64,000 nucleotides of DNA from NCBI GenBank assembly GCA_949987565.1, contig OX465118.1, positions 4,554,538 through 4,618,537 on the forward strand, written 5' to 3'. This document shows, piece after piece, positions 44,901-56,066 of this stretch. Made by a program: the position numbers and the translations under genes. The stretch comes from Luidia sarsii. Taxonomy: Eukaryota > Echinodermata > Asteroidea > Paxillosida > Luidiidae. The notes under the pieces were generated by a model, which had not been told where the DNA came from, made no database searches, and saw nothing but the letters and a program-made list of their open reading frames with translations. Each line of letters begins with the position of its first letter. Within the stretch, counting starts at the first letter, position 1.

Positions 44901-47694
44901 ATTTAGCCCTTTTACTCCTTTTTTAACATTTTTGGATTTCGATTGTCGTACAATTTTTATTGTCGTACGACGATCAAAATAAAAAAATGTTAAAAAAGGA
45001 GTAAAAGGGCCAAAGTTACTGTAGCTAGCCTAGGCCCCATGGGTTGCCTGTATGCATCAGAGCTGTATGCAAGTTCAGTTCAGTTGTCATGAGCAGTGCC
45101 GGTTCAGTACAGTGGTAGTTCCGTACTAGTACTTGATTTAAACATGAAATGCAGATACATGTACATGTGTAATTGTGAAAAGAGAAAACAACAACATGCC
45201 TGCAAGGTTTTCAATCAATGTTTGCCATTTTAATATTCATATTTTCTTTGCTGTTTTTCCCAGGAATTTATTTTGCTTATTTTAATTAAATCGAAAACAA
45301 AAGCTGCATCCACAACTCAGTGCTGTAGCCAGGTTTACAGTTGTTTCTGAGTGGAAATGCTTCTGACTGGCACTTCCATGGCCCCACCGCGGCTAAAAGA
45401 AAAAACTACCGGTACATGTAGTTTACTATTTTGGAAGGGCCCCGATAGCTCAGATCTTGCTCTATGCTCAGATGGATGGTAAGATGTGGTTTTCATATTT
45501 TCATTTTAAAATATTGCAAACTACAGTGCCATAAATGACCGAAAATGCAAATCCCCCTTTGTCCCCCTAGGCACACGTATCATATATGAGAGGCAGTTTC
45601 TGCTGAATTTGCGCGATTCTCCCTTGGCAAGGACTCCGCCAGCCAACCTACCGATCATCCCGGGTGTTACAGTGAAAGCTGATGGAGCAGTTAAGACCAA
45701 TGGACAAGCCACTAGCAGTGAATGCAGCAAAGATACAGCAAATAATGGTCAGTATATCTTTACATCTGTGCCAGGTACCAGTGCATTATAGTAAAGACAG
45801 ATTGAGCTAGCATGTTACATACGTTACATATATGCTGATGCATGATGGAGGGGTATGGCCCACTCTCCAACTTCTCACTTCAGTTTTCTTCTTCATATTC
45901 CAGTATTTGAAGAAAAAAAACCTCTAAAGTTTTTTGTTGTATTGGACAATGGACATATTTGGATAGAAATTTGGTCTACATTTGTTCATTACTTTTCAGC
46001 AATATATTGTGAATGGTTGGATAAGATAGGGGAAGCAAGGGGAAATGCCCAAAACATACATACATATTGGATTGTAATTGGATTGGATTCCATGCTGGGC
46101 GTCTGTGCAAGCATCATTCCTATTAAAGCATCATGGGAAAATGAGCTATAAAGGGCCTGCATAATATAAAAGTCGTTATCTTCCTAGACATGATGAGCCA
46201 TTTGCAATAAACATGTTGTTTATTGAAAGTCTTTCTTTTGTTTTCATTTTCAACACTTACTCTCACCTACATGTTTGGTTCATGTCAACATCTCATTCTC
46301 TTTGGTCAGAAAATTCCTTCATACATGTATGTCAAGAATCAAGATATACATGTATGTAAATGTCCACAATAACTGTTGACAAGACAACAGCATCACCATT
46401 GTTTATCGTGGATTTCTAAGCTGCTGTGAATCACAGATGAGTCCATGCAATTTCTCTTTTATAATACCTGATTGCCTGACAGCTTCTACTGTTACAAAGC
46501 TACATGTTGTCTACATGTACATTTAGTTTCTATAAGTTTCAGATTATAAGCTGCAGCTTATGTGTTGATTTTGTCCAAAACGTTTACTGTGGCTTATACA
46601 TGTATATACCGGATGGCTTGTATGCTGAGCCTTGATTGAAATGACATCATCCATGTACATGTACAAGCATGTGTAACCAAAAAAGAAACATTTCAATTGT
46701 TACCTGACTGAGGCAATTTATTAATGAAAGTTTGAATCGACAGAACAGCATCCTGCTTGGTAATGGTAGTCAAATTTTAGTGTTCAGAGGTAGTATCTTT
46801 TCCAATACTGACATACTGTCATGCTGATACTTCATTTCAAGGAGAATAACTTTAAAAAACAACCTGTTGGAAATCATATTTATTGACCAAATGTCCGAGG
46901 CACAGATGTTTGTTACATTAGCAGAGCATCAGGAAGAAGGGACTGACTGTATTGAATTCAACCAACTTTTGGCAACTGAAAAAATTATGCCACAGCACCA
47001 GATGAATGTACACTAAGTACTACCAGTACTACTAGACTTTTACTAGCATGCAGACTGCAGAGCATTTAACAAAAAATGTATGAATTGAGTTCACAATTCA
47101 ACCACACATAATCCAGCAGATCCACATCATTTGTTTACCAGCAATATGCTTTCTATTTGACTCCATGACCGACTAGGTACAAATCTACTTGACAGTTGAC
47201 GTAGTCTGGTATCATCCATTTATGCGCTGTATCACTGCAATATCTTAACGTCATTTCTGGATGGTGTTCTGACTTCTGAGAATCAAATGAGGATTAACTT
47301 ACCTCCTGAAAATGCAACATTATCCATGTCACACGTTCCTGGAAATAATGATTAACTCCTTACTTCCTGACAAATTCATATGTGTGTTTCAAGTCCAACA
47401 CACCAACACTAGGGAAATCAATACCCTGCTCTTTAAATATCTATACGGCCAGACTGTGTCAGATTTTGAAAGGGATGTCAATGATTTTGTGATATTTTAT
47501 AAATTTAGGTGATTTAAATCTTTTGTTGCCTACTTAAAAGACTCATTTGATTAAAAGTGTGAACAAATATATCTCACAAGTGCTACTTTAAATGAAATAT
47601 CAACTTGTCTTACATGTCTCTACTAATGTTAATTTTGTTCATTGATATTTCAGTGGATATTGCAGAGGAAAATCTATTTGAGATGGACATCTGA
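35784..47694 (+). CDS. EIF4EBP: eIF4E-binding protein (4E-BP), complete gene (3 coding exons)
   Basis: 4E-BP binds eIF4E and blocks eIF4G recruitment, repressing cap-dependent translation in the cytoplasm; TOR kinase phosphorylation releases it. Joining 35784-35925, 45571-45747 and 47654-47694 gives 360 nt, 119 residues plus stop, within the usual 117-120. Splice sites are GT-AG and phases match. Visible motifs: KEIP (14-17) in place of the vertebrate [21 protein letters not shown] with two Thr-Pro sites (T36, T45), the eIF4E-binding YERQFLL (53-59, YxxxxL-hydrophobic), DSPLARTPP (S64, T69) and the C-terminal TOS motif FEMDI (115-119). The start has A at -3 (AACAATG). Intron 1 is 9.6 kb of nested transposons. 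Confidence 0.97.
36132..36353. mobile_element. MULE-like foldback MITE, 222 bp, 9-bp target duplication
   Basis: Begins CGCAGTGGCTGTTGTTACGG and ends with the inverted form CCACTGCG; most of the length is terminal inverted repeat. It is flanked by the direct 9-bp repeat TTAATTTAA (36123-36131 and 36354-36362), the duplication size of Mutator-like elements. It lies in 4E-BP intron 1. Confidence 0.9.
36369..36990. mobile_element. Foldback element, CCGAGTAACTTGGACC family, copy 1
   Basis: Long inverted arms: the segment at about 36475-36570 (ACCCCCGACCGATTTACCCC, GTGAGAATTACAGATTCCAA) recurs in reverse complement at about 36765-36860. The outer parts carry GGGTCCAAGTTACTCGGAC and relatives. No coding sequence. 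Exact ends and target duplication are unresolved. Confidence 0.75.
38120..38836 (-). pseudogene. Penelope GIY-YIG endonuclease, family A
   Basis: Reads [67 protein letters not shown], then a frameshift near 38330 and [29 protein letters not shown]. It has the same order as the copy at 19118 but is disrupted, with one extra CTGT duplication in the Cys-rich lead. Confidence 0.85.
38962..39690 (-). pseudogene. Penelope N-terminal region joined to RT thumb fragment
   Basis: Minus-strand frame reading [18 protein letters not shown], then [20 protein letters not shown], a predicted helical stretch ([40 protein letters not shown]) and a basic [12 protein letters not shown]. It then switches to the RT-side [20 protein letters not shown] through an internal deletion. 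The N-terminal function is unknown; similar leaders precede RT in other Penelope copies here. Confidence 0.75.
39735..41110 (-). mobile_element. Penelope-like element family B, copy 1
   Basis: A second, distinct Penelope family in minus orientation, 5'-truncated. From about 41090 it reads an RT fragment ([20 protein letters not shown] region; [20 protein letters not shown] near 40850), a linker, the GIY-YIG domain and a non-coding tail with a degenerate hammerhead-like core at 39777-39810. It abuts copy 2 head-to-head near 41110. Confidence 0.85.
40000..40984 (-). pseudogene. Penelope family B RT fragment and GIY-YIG endonuclease
   Basis: RT piece: [40 protein letters not shown] (40984-40763). 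After further frames, [78 protein letters not shown]. This fits the SAVAEH...[10 protein letters not shown] signature of Penelope endonucleases. Frameshifts make it inactive. Confidence 0.85.
41150..41720 (+). pseudogene. Penelope family B GIY-YIG endonuclease
   Basis: [20 protein letters not shown] is followed by a frameshift or stop near 41350, then [40 protein letters not shown] and a Thr/Arg-rich C-terminus ending SSVA just before the ribozyme-like tail. The RT domain is absent. Confidence 0.83.
41710..41762 (+). ncRNA. Candidate hammerhead ribozyme (type I) in Penelope family B tail
   Basis: The conserved core is present in order: CTGATGA (41717-41723), a short stem II (GGTT...AAC with loop AGCAGTTAGC), GAAA (41743-41746), then CGTC (41747-41750) where cleavage would follow GTC. 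Stem I can form between GTTGC before CTGATGA and GC...GCAAC after the cleavage site, with an internal loop. Helix III would be minimal. Hammerhead motifs are reported in Penelope-like elements. Activity is inferred only. Confidence 0.62.
41885..43662 (+). mobile_element. Penelope-like element family A, RT plus endonuclease copy
   Basis: Starts with an inverted terminal piece (TGTTGCAAACTGCTTACTGA, 41911-41960), then plus-strand RT (from about 41960), linker, GIY-YIG and the tail with GGTCCTGCTAGGATCGAAAC at about 43618. It is the most complete copy of this family here from RT to tail. It is nested in the MULE-like element, which resumes near 43655. Confidence 0.88.
41975..43257 (+). pseudogene. 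Penelope RT and GIY-YIG endonuclease, family A, broken
   Basis: RT motifs: [66 protein letters not shown] (YIDD near 42283), [20 protein letters not shown]. After a frameshift near 42440: [40 protein letters not shown]. The endonuclease is in two frames: [11 protein letters not shown], then [20 protein letters not shown] and [18 protein letters not shown]. Multiple indels. Confidence 0.85.
44165..44860. mobile_element. Foldback element, CCGAGTAACTTGGACC family, copy 2
   Basis: Starts GTCCGAGTAACTTGGACCC and ends with the inverted GGGTACAAGTTACTCGGCC. Arms of about 300 bp meet near 44510: GTATACACGCAAATCGATGA and its near reverse complement CATCAATTTACGTGTATAC flank a GC-rich centre. No ORF. 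Confidence 0.8.
44889..45031. mobile_element. Small palindromic MITE, CTACAGTA ends
   Basis: GCTACAGTACATTTAGCCCT and its inverted partner ending TTACTGTAGC enclose inverted arms including CTCCTTTTTTAACATTTTT. TA or TAG borders suggest a Tc1/mariner-type MITE, but the target duplication is ambiguous. Half of a related copy is at 61934-61990. Confidence 0.7.
45571..45747 (+). CDS. EIF4EBP: 4E-BP coding exon 2 (eIF4E-binding motif)
   Basis: 177 bp, residues 48-106 plus one base. Encodes [20 protein letters not shown] then [14 protein letters not shown], the eIF4E-binding helix and adjoining phosphosites. Acceptor GTCCCCCTAG at 45570, donor AATG|GTCAGT at 45748. The exon is very strongly conserved. 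Confidence 0.97.
45748..47653 (+). other. 4E-BP intron 2
   Basis: 1.9 kb, AT-rich, no repeat family or exon recognised. Open frames at 45855-46151 and 47312-47512 lack coding character. Confidence 0.6.
47654..47694 (+). CDS. EIF4EBP: 4E-BP coding exon 3 (TOS motif and stop)
   Basis: 41 bp: completes Val107 and encodes [12 protein letters not shown] then TGA (47692-47694). FEMDI is the TOS motif that binds the TORC1 subunit Raptor. Acceptor GATATTTCAG at 47653. Too short to show as an ORF. Confidence 0.95.
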
Positions 47695-50200
47695 GCTCAT
47701 TTCCCTCCTGCATGCATTCGTCAGCTTGTCTACCACCCTCATGCAGAAAATCATGGAAAGTCAGCTGGGGCATTTTCAAAAATTATCACTACAATCGCAG
47801 GATAAAATGTTGGTGCAATAACATTTCAAGTTATTTTTAAGGAGGACACTTCATGTTGATGGAAGCAGATTATAGCAAAACTTGCAACTTGGTTTTTATA
47901 TTTGCCTTTTCGGTAGGCCTATTCTTTGTCAGTGCCAACAGTGAAATAAAGAAGACTTCAGGAACTTAGTTCCACTCACATTCAATCACAGAAAAATGCA
48001 AATTGCAGGGCTTGTACATTGTGGATGTTTTTTGTCTGTGGAATTGTGGTTCAAGTGCTTTGGGCTGTCTCATTGGAACATCTGATTTGGGAAAAACGTG
48101 TGTAACAATTACCGGGTATGAAATGTCAGTTTTATCAGGAAGGTTATCGACACCTTCATGTACTAAGCATCTCCTGTTGGGTGCAAACAGTTACGGTTGG
48201 TTCCAATATAGCAAGTTGATCATCAGTCTGTGTCAAAGTTCTAGGACAGATTCACCATATACAGTAGGGTTACAGCTTTACATTGGAATTACTACATTCT
48301 CTCAGTTTGGCCCAAGATGCATACATGTGCATAATCCCATTACTAGAGTGCTAACTTGTATTAGTCTTATCCATATACATGATGTATGATCATTTGTATT
48401 ACTCATTGCAGCAATGGGAAGTAATACCTTTACTCTTCAAAGACCTTTGGCTGCTTTTGTCTCCATATTAATAATGTTATTTTTGTATTGAATTATAAGT
48501 TTCATACAGTACATGTATCTGTACGTGTATTTATCTGATGAAGAATGCAAAAACATACATGTATGCAAAGCAATCTCAGGCGAGCATTGTGGACTTCAGA
48601 ATGCTTGTGAGTATTGTAAAACCTCCACTTTTACAACAACACTATTGCTTGCTTAGTTTCAAGCAAATAAATACTTTAGGCCTGGAGCTAAATTGAGCAG
48701 TATTTTTGAATGAGAAATTTTCAGAGTTTCTTTTCACACATGGGGCATCAGCTGTTATCATGGGCACCAATTTCCAGTCTTGTCTGTTAAATGAAATCAA
48801 CATGTTAGCTCTCTGGTAATTTCCTGTAGTACTGGGTTTAATATTGCAGTATGTTACTGCTTTTGAGCAAAGCGGGTCCCTTAATATGAAGCCAGTGGCT
48901 TTCCTTAATAAACACTTAATGTTTAGATTTGGTTTTCTTTTTCCTGACTGAATCAAGCGTTGTTTTGACATCATTTTGACCAGATATGAATTTTTATTTG
49001 ATAAGCATCCAAAATCATTTGCTGAAGATTTACATGTACGGTAGAATGGTTTACATGTAAGGTGAAATGGAATTCAAAGACACCCAGTTCTTATTGAGCA
49101 CACATCTGCAGCTAGACAGAATCAAGCCTTGTCATCCTATGCTTTGTGGCATCCCTAGGAAAACATTTTGTTTCTGTTAATATTAAGGTTTTTTATTGCT
49201 GTGTTTCTAGCAAACTTTGGTTGTTTGACATCATTGCCTGCAAAGAGAGGCGTCTGTAAAGATAAATCATGATTGGAGACTGACCAGTCTAATGCTCATA
49301 TAGACAGCATCTCTATGTATCATGATATTGCATAATTAACCATTCTTTACCATGTATTTCTGAGTAAACTAAAAGGCCTCCATAATAAGAACAGGTTTCT
49401 AACCGAATTAATTTATTGACCTTTAAACTTGGAATTTAAAATTGAGATTTAATTTCATCTTCATTGCTGTCATTTATTTTAGAGATTCACTTCAGATTGA
49501 TAGTGTCTTATGAAAAAAAGGGGTTATATACATGTACATGCACAGTATGTGTACCTGAAGGACATGTACATGTATGTATGTACACAAAGATTTACCTTAT
49601 ACTGGTACTTAATTGTATTTTGCCCCAATACCCCGATTTTCTCAAAATGAATAGGAAATTCAACCCCTCATTATAGAATAAATGATGGGTACAACTTTAT
49701 CATTCTGGACTAAAGTTGTTTGCTATATTCTTTGTTTGTATATTCTAGGTTTTTCCTAGGCAGAATACACAATCAAATTACGTTCATTTCGACTGAGAAT
49801 TATTACATTTACAGGACATGTTTTCCTTTTAGGACTTTTAAAGAACTTGGTTCAAGCAGCGAATTATCCCATTGGTTCGTTTACTATGCACACATCTGCA
49901 GAACTATCCGGCCGGGAGAGCATGTGAAACTACCACTGCTACACTAATTGTGCGTTGAAATTTAACATCTTCCGCATAAACACTGGTACTGGTCAATGGA
50001 AAGAAAAGAATTGTTTTTTCTGTATCGTAGTTCCATGCCAAATGCTTGGGGATAAGAGGGCCAGACAGAACACCCCTCCCCCAGGAATCTATGGCCAAAA
50101 CGGTGCTCAAAGGAATGAAATGTGTTGGCTAAATAAAGTAAATAAGACAGGCCCAGACCCAGTGAAAACGTAACTTACTAAGGACAGAAAACAACTGAAT
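47695..50200 (+). other. 4E-BP 3' UTR and intergenic sequence
   Basis: AATAAA at 47945-47950, about 250 bp after the stop, is a plausible poly(A) signal. The rest is AT-rich with no recognised gene. A 110-codon minus-strand frame (48642-48974) has no family resemblance and lies in low-constraint sequence. Confidence 0.5.
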
Positions 50201-50260
50201 GAATATCAAGAATCTCTGGTTTTATGTTAGCACATGGCCGGCAAAGAAATGCTGTGTTGA

Positions 50261-50291
<31 letters not shown>

Positions 50292-50299
50292 TATTTATT
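50261..50299. repeat. (ATT)n microsatellite
   Basis: About ten ATT triplets followed by TTTATTTATTCGGCC. It may be the AT-rich 3' tail of a minus-strand retroelement, but no coding is attached. Confidence 0.9.
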
Positions 50300-50839
50300 C
50301 GGCCAAGGAAAACAGACAAGAAGTACTTTCAAGGTGAGAAAGGTCATACAGTCTATATCATGGAAATTCAAAATGGGAGATGAATTGATGAATAAATATC
50401 AAACAAGGAGAATATTATGCACATGTATCGGAGATGTGATAGGTCAGGATGAGAAGGGGAAGAGAGAGTAGTAGTAGTAGAAAGCAGGAGTCGCGGGGTC
50501 AAATCCCGCCCGAGCTGCCTGATTTTTTTTTTCATCAGGCATCGGGCAAAGCACTAAGCAGTAGCACTCAGTGTTGATCACGTCGAGCAGGGCAAACAAA
50601 AATCGATCGTGGGAAAATTCGACTTGAGACAGGTCTATACCGGCGAGACGGTTATACTTGCGACGGCCGAACTTACTCGTCGATCTCGACAACGTTTTCA
50701 GGACCCTCGATGGACTTGATCCTCTGCTGCCCGAGTGATGGACAACGTGTATATAGGCACACCTCCCGTCAAAAGGTGTATACCGGTCGATGACTGGAGG
50801 TAGCCTGTCGTCGATACCGAGGAGATGTCCATCCCCGTT

Positions 50840-51060
50840 GCCTAATCCGAGTAACTTGGACCCTTACAATCGACCTTCGGGAGGATGAGGGTTACGGTTA
50901 CCGCAACTAGGTCCAAGCATTCCTGCAGGGTACTAGAGAAAAGACGGCCATCTTTGATTTCAAATTCAAACAGTATACACGTAAATCGATGACGTTTTGA
51001 CGGGTCGGTGCGCGCAATGGGTCTGTGTGATTGTGGGCGCGCACACGCACTCGTTGACGC
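50840..51060. mobile_element. Fragment of the CCGAGTAACTTGGACC foldback family
   Basis: CCGAGTAACTTGGACCCTTA at 50848 is followed by the GGAGGATGAGGGTTACGG block shared with the window start, then AGTATACACGTAAATCGATG and a GC-rich stretch matching the centre of the copy at 44165-44860. Partial copy. Confidence 0.65.
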
Positions 51061-51716
51061 ACTCCTATGATATGATACTGAACTGTTTTGGAATGCTACT
51101 AAAAATCAAATGGTTTTTCACACTCTTTCTTGTAGTGTAAATTTTTTGTGCTATAATGAGAATTTCAAAATTCATGAGCACATTATTTTGTGATGTCATC
51201 ACAGGATCACGCAACAGAAACCCAATTATTGAATATCGGTTGTGTACAGACGTTTCTGAAAAATATCTGTTTTTCCTGCAGACCTATCCCTAAACCTGTT
51301 GAATTGCTGCCAAAAATGTTTCATAATCATTTAGTGGATGTGCTTTTCATCAAACGTAACCCAGAGGGATTAATTTGCAGTTTGAAAGAGAATGTTTTTC
51401 TTATGTTTTTCAAACTGTGGGTTTCTGACATGATATTATAATAGCGCCCTAATTTTTATAAGGATATTATTTTGAAAAGGTAAACATGATGACCAATTAT
51501 GCTGACTCCACCATGAATTGGATTTGTGAGGAGACTCGGATTTGGGGAATTACATTCATATCGAAAAATATGAAATATCGAGGCGGACGAATCCGAGTCG
51601 TAAACAAAACGTCCAATCATATGGACTCAATTTCTGATTCCTACTATTACTATACAGTATACACATGCTATACTCTAGACTCATACTTCATAGAGTCTGC
51701 AGAGCGATGGAGCAGA

Positions 51717-52060
51717 CCGTACGCGTACGGTGCACACTGCACAGAACTCAGCTGCCGAGAATGAGAGAGCGACTAGCGCTGTTGTTCCATGGAGTTCGTA
51801 GCGTCCCACTCATCTGGAAATGACAAGTTTTCCTAGAGGATCAGACTATTGTAACTGAATATTTTCTTCAGAATAATGCTCCTTGAAGGACGGTGTTCTA
51901 TATAGTGTCAGGGAAATAAGCAAAGTGGAAGGTTTGCGGTGACACCATTTATATCTCTTCTCTTTCATGAAGTATGGCTCTGAAAAGAGCCAGTAACTCA
52001 ACGTTTCGGGTAGTGTGTACTCTGCCCATCACCAGGAGACTGCATGTAATTAGCTAAGAA
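51717..52060. other. No gene seen; GTACGCGTAC palindrome
   Basis: CCGTACGCGTACGG near 51718 is a 14-bp perfect palindrome. The rest has no recognised feature. Confidence 0.4.
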
Positions 52061-52069
52061 ATCAAAAAT

Positions 52070-52740
52070 TGAAAAGAAGACGAGATAATATGAAGGCCCA
52101 AACTACAATTGTCAGTGGAGCTACAAGAACTGAGAAACGTTTTGGTGTGGAATTCTTGGCTTCATAGGGAGATGTTTTTGTAAAGTACATGTACATGTGT
52201 ATGGCAACTCGAATTTGTGTTCTGCAACCGTACGTACGTAACGGGTGCAGCACAATTCCATCCAAGATGGCTCTGCCGAGCTGATTATTATACTTTTTAA
52301 ATTTTTATTAGGGGTCTTTGGAGAATAATTAACAGATACATTGTAGAATAAGTGACTACCTGGGGGTCCACTCTTCAATTTGGTATGTCATTTGGACCAT
52401 ATCTGGCTTTAAATGTGGCCCTCTTTGGCTGTAGAAGTGGAGGGGTCCATCCCAAATCCTTGCAGAAATTCGCCTTGGACGGCTACACATTTTAATTGGG
52501 GTGTTTTTTCTGGGGTAATTAACAAAAAAATCTAATCGGCAAAGGGAACTAAAGTTGAAAAGAATCTGAGAGATGAAGGTCAAAAATACAATTTTCAGTA
52601 TAGCTACAAGAACTGAGAGACTTTTGGGTGTGGGATAATTGGCTTTGAAAGTGTGTTTTTGTACAGTGTTCAATGGGAGCTCGATTTAGTGTTCTGCACA
52701 CGTACGTACGTACGTACGTAGCTAACGGTCTCTGCTGCGA
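52070..52740. repeat. Diverged direct repeat, about 485-bp spacing
   Basis: The segment from about 52070 (TTGAAAAGAAGACGAGATAA ... GCTACAAGAACTGAGAAACG ... TGTTTTTGTAAAG) recurs from about 52555 (TTGAAAAGAATCTGAGAGAT ... GCTACAAGAACTGAGAGACT ... TGTTTTTGTACAG). Each copy ends in a CGTACGTACGTA microsatellite (52232 and 52700). Confidence 0.75.
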
Positions 52741-53877
52741 GTGCGCCCTCTAGTATAGTGCATTTCATGTACATGTACATGTACTGTACATGCACTGTAC
52801 ATAGGGTACAGTACATTGTACAGTACATGTATCGTGGGAACCCCCGTTTTCGACGCTTCACGTTTTCGACGCTTAGCCTTCTAACTCACATCGCACTATG
52901 AAAACAACTCCGTATAACGATCTCAGACTTCGTATCTTACAGTTGGTTTCCTGCTCTTGTCCGTCACCGAAAATGTGGAAATGTAAGGCTTTTCCAGTAG
53001 GCCAAACTCGTGTTATTCAAAAAGTTGCTCTTTTGGGGTCTATTTTCCTAGGTACAAAATTGGCAGTTGCTTCGAAGCTCCAGTTTTCTTTATTGTTGGT
53101 CCTAAACAAAATCTTAGTGTACCATAACAAACCCCAACATCCGTAGAAAAAAAATATATCACGCAACTTGAGGCAGTCCGTTCAGGGTAAAAACTATGGA
53201 GCCTCCTATAGGGCGTCTCGCTTATATATTTTTTTAATTTATTTTTTATTATTATTTAAAGACAAAAATTAACATGGCCCAATAAGCTTTTTTTTTAACG
53301 AAAAAAATAAAAGGGCAGCTAGAGAAAGTACCAAGAAGGAGGAAATGTGTCTCTGGAGTGACATTGGGAAAGGTCATAACTGAAGAAGCAGCGAGAAAGA
53401 GGATTGTGGAGTTTTTTTTAAACGTCACAAAAGAAGACATCAACCAGACCAATACGTTTTAAGCATAAATTATGAATGATTTGAGGAAAGTGTTAGAAGC
53501 AGTGTGGAAAAACAAAAACAAAGATGAACACAAAAAAACATACAGGGAAGAATTTTACAGTGCCACACAGCATTTTGAGTTATTTTAAGAATCTATTTTG
53601 CGTTTGGCTGCACTGGGACACCTTACTAAACACCACTGACGAAAATAGGTGACGATGCTTGCTGCGCGGTGCGCCGCGGACGTCAACAAAACCGGGTAAT
53701 CTTACGGAAGTGACAGGCTTGATCAACCTTCTCTATGATTATTCTAATAGTCTGTGGTGTGGAGAAAGTGACTGGGACCTCTTTTAGTGTGAAACTTTCG
53801 TCCACATTGTTCAGTTTGAAGAAAAGTCCTTATATCGTCGAAAACCGGTTATTGGAGGATACATGTACTTTTTACAA

Positions 53878-53925
53878 TCATGTACATGTACATGTACATG
53901 TACATGTACATTGTACAGTACAGTA
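53878..53925. repeat. (TACATG)n microsatellite
   Basis: About seven ACATGT units ending in TTGTACAGTACAGTAC. It separates the two internal copies of the TA-flanked element. Confidence 0.95.
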
Positions 53926-54438
53926 CTCTTGGGGGCCCAGTTTTCGACGGTACGCGTTTTCGACGCTAAGCCTTCTAACCATGGAGGTTGCCTTCTAACC
54001 ATGGAGGTTTCCTTCCTCCATGTTCTAACTCACATCGCACGATGAAAACAACTCCCTATAACGATCTCAGACTTCTTATCATCCGGTTTGTTTCCTGCTC
54101 TTGTCCGTCTCAAAAAATGTAGAAAGCTAAGACTCTTCCGGTAGGCCAAACTCGTGTGATTAAAAAAATTGCTGTTTTGGGGTCTATTTTCCTAGGTACA
54201 AAATTGGCAGTTGCTTCGAAGCTCCAGTTTTCTTTATTGTTGATCCTAAAAAAAAATCTGACTGTACCATAACAAACGCCAACATACGTAGAAAAAATAT
54301 ATCACGCAACTTGAGGCAGTCTGTTCTGGGTAAAAACTATGGAGGCTCCTAAAGGGCGTCTCGCTTATATAATTGTTTTATTTTTTTAATTATTATTTAA
54401 AGGCATAAAGTAACATGGCCTAGTAGGCTTTAAAAAAA

Positions 54439-55123
54439 CCGCTGTGGCTATTTTTACGGCAGCCGTAACGCAACTTCCATTTTCTATAGTTACGGCACTG
54501 CAACTGCGCAAGCGCGAGAACATGCCAGCTCGAACGTGTACACTGACTACTTTGGAAGCGCGATGTTAGCTGGCGACGCTGCCGTCGTGCTTGATCTTGA
54601 TTTGTTGCATTTGCATGATACATTCATCATTATTTGTTGCCACTGTTTGATTAAAGAAAATTACAACGTTGATTTATAGGTACAATAGTTTTATAATTTG
54701 TATAGTGGTCTTTTAAACCTCCCTAAAATCGAATGACTTCTCGTATTTTCTGCCGTCACATGCACGCACGCGAAGTCGACATCGTAGTACAGTGCATCGC
54801 TGACAACTTTGTTAGGGACCCGTTTTTTTGCCGATCTCACCGTGCGAGAGAATCTTCTGTAAATGATTGACTAAAAGACACCTTTTTGCATTCCGATAAT
54901 GACAGGGATATTGCTTCAAGACAAGCAAATTATGTGCCTACAGACAGAGAATTTGCCATGTTTCTTATGGTACTGAGCTTGAGGCGGCGCTGCCTAGCCT
55001 GTGCATGTGGGGTTTATACCCCATGCAACAAAATCTGACATGTCCTCGCGCTTGCGCAGTTGCAGTGCCGTAACTATAGAAAATGGAAGTTGCATTACGG
55101 CTGCCGTAACAATAGCCACAGCG
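54439..55123. mobile_element. MULE-like element, 0.69 kb, inserted in a duplicated segment
   Basis: Ends CGCTGTGGCTATTTTTACGG and CCGTAACAATAGCCACAGCG are inverted over about 75 bp. TTAAAAAAA flanks both sides (54430-54438, 55124-55132). The related segment near 53290 lacks the insertion. It is the same family as the nested element at 37104-44062. Non-coding. Confidence 0.88.
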
Positions 55124-55299
55124 TTAAAAAAATAAATAAATAAATAAAAGGGCAGCTAGAGAAAGTACCAAGAAGGAGGAAATGTGTCTCTTGAGTGACA
55201 TTGGGAAAGGTCATAACTGAAGAAGCAGTGAAAAAGAGGATTGTGGATTTTTTTTAACATCACAGAAGAAGACATAAACCAGATAAAAAATACAACCCC

Positions 55300-56028
55300 A
55301 CCAAAAGGGCAAAGAAAGCAGAATCTGCTTCTATGGCTGAATCACAATTAGCTTGGACCAAGCCGAACAATCACATCCTGCCTCGATGTATCTTCTGATG
55401 TGGAAATTACCAAGGATGAGAAATGCTACGTGTGCCGTGTGTCAATCATAGATACCGCCCTACCGTATTTGACCTCTATGGTTTACTTGAAGATCCAAAT
55501 TCAAATATGTTAAAACATTTTAAGAAAATTTGTCTCAATTTGAATTATTCATTATGGTGATTAAATGTATTTCCTTATTATAATGAGGACAGTTTTGATG
55601 ATTTAGAAAAGGATGGGAAACGAGAGGGAAGCATGAAATTAATCCAACTTCCCCATCTCAATTTTAGTGGCTCGGGGCAATGGGAAAAAATCAATGCAAA
55701 CCAATCAGTTTTAAGCATAAATTAGGAATGTTTTTAGGAAAGTGTTACTAGCAGTGGCGAAAAAAACTCCCAAAGATGAACAACAAAAAAACATACAGGG
55801 AAGAAATTTACAGTGCCACACAGCATTTTGAGTTATTTTAAGAATTTATTTTGCGTTTGGCTGCACAGGGACACCTTACTAAACACCACCGTCAAAAATA
55901 GGTCACGATGCTTACTACGTGGTGCGCCGTTGACATCAACAAAACCGGGTAATCTTACGGAAGTGACAGACTTGATCAACATTCTGTATGATTATTCTAA
56001 TAGTCTGTGGTGTGGAAAAAGTGACTGA
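55300..56028 (+). pseudogene. Possible remnant coding segment, unrecognised
   Basis: Several neighbouring frames have protein-like composition broken by stops: AESASMAESQLAWTKPNNHI, FDLYGLLEDPNSNMLKHFKK, and from 55813 YFKNLFCVWLHRDTLLNTTV with PGNLTEVTDLINILYDYSNS. It may be the decayed coding region of the surrounding TA-flanked element. I do not recognise a family. Confidence 0.3.
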
Positions 56029-56066
56029 GACCTCTTTTAGTGTGATATTTGACATTGGTCAGCTTC

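Noticed and set aside
45500..45560. Penelope family A terminus (ATTGCAAACTACAGTGCCATAA...) just before 4E-BP exon 2
   Set aside because: Only a loose resemblance to the TTGCAAACTGCTTACTGACT box, and no other terminal boxes. Insufficient to call.
48642..48974. 110-codon minus-strand ORF as a gene
   Set aside because: No recognisable domain, no splice context and ordinary AT-rich composition. Likely chance.
50478..50520. tRNA gene (T-arm-like GCGGGGTCAAATCCCGC)
   Set aside because: The T-stem and loop are good, but upstream is a GTA microsatellite and no D or anticodon arm is visible. At most a tRNA 3'-half relic.
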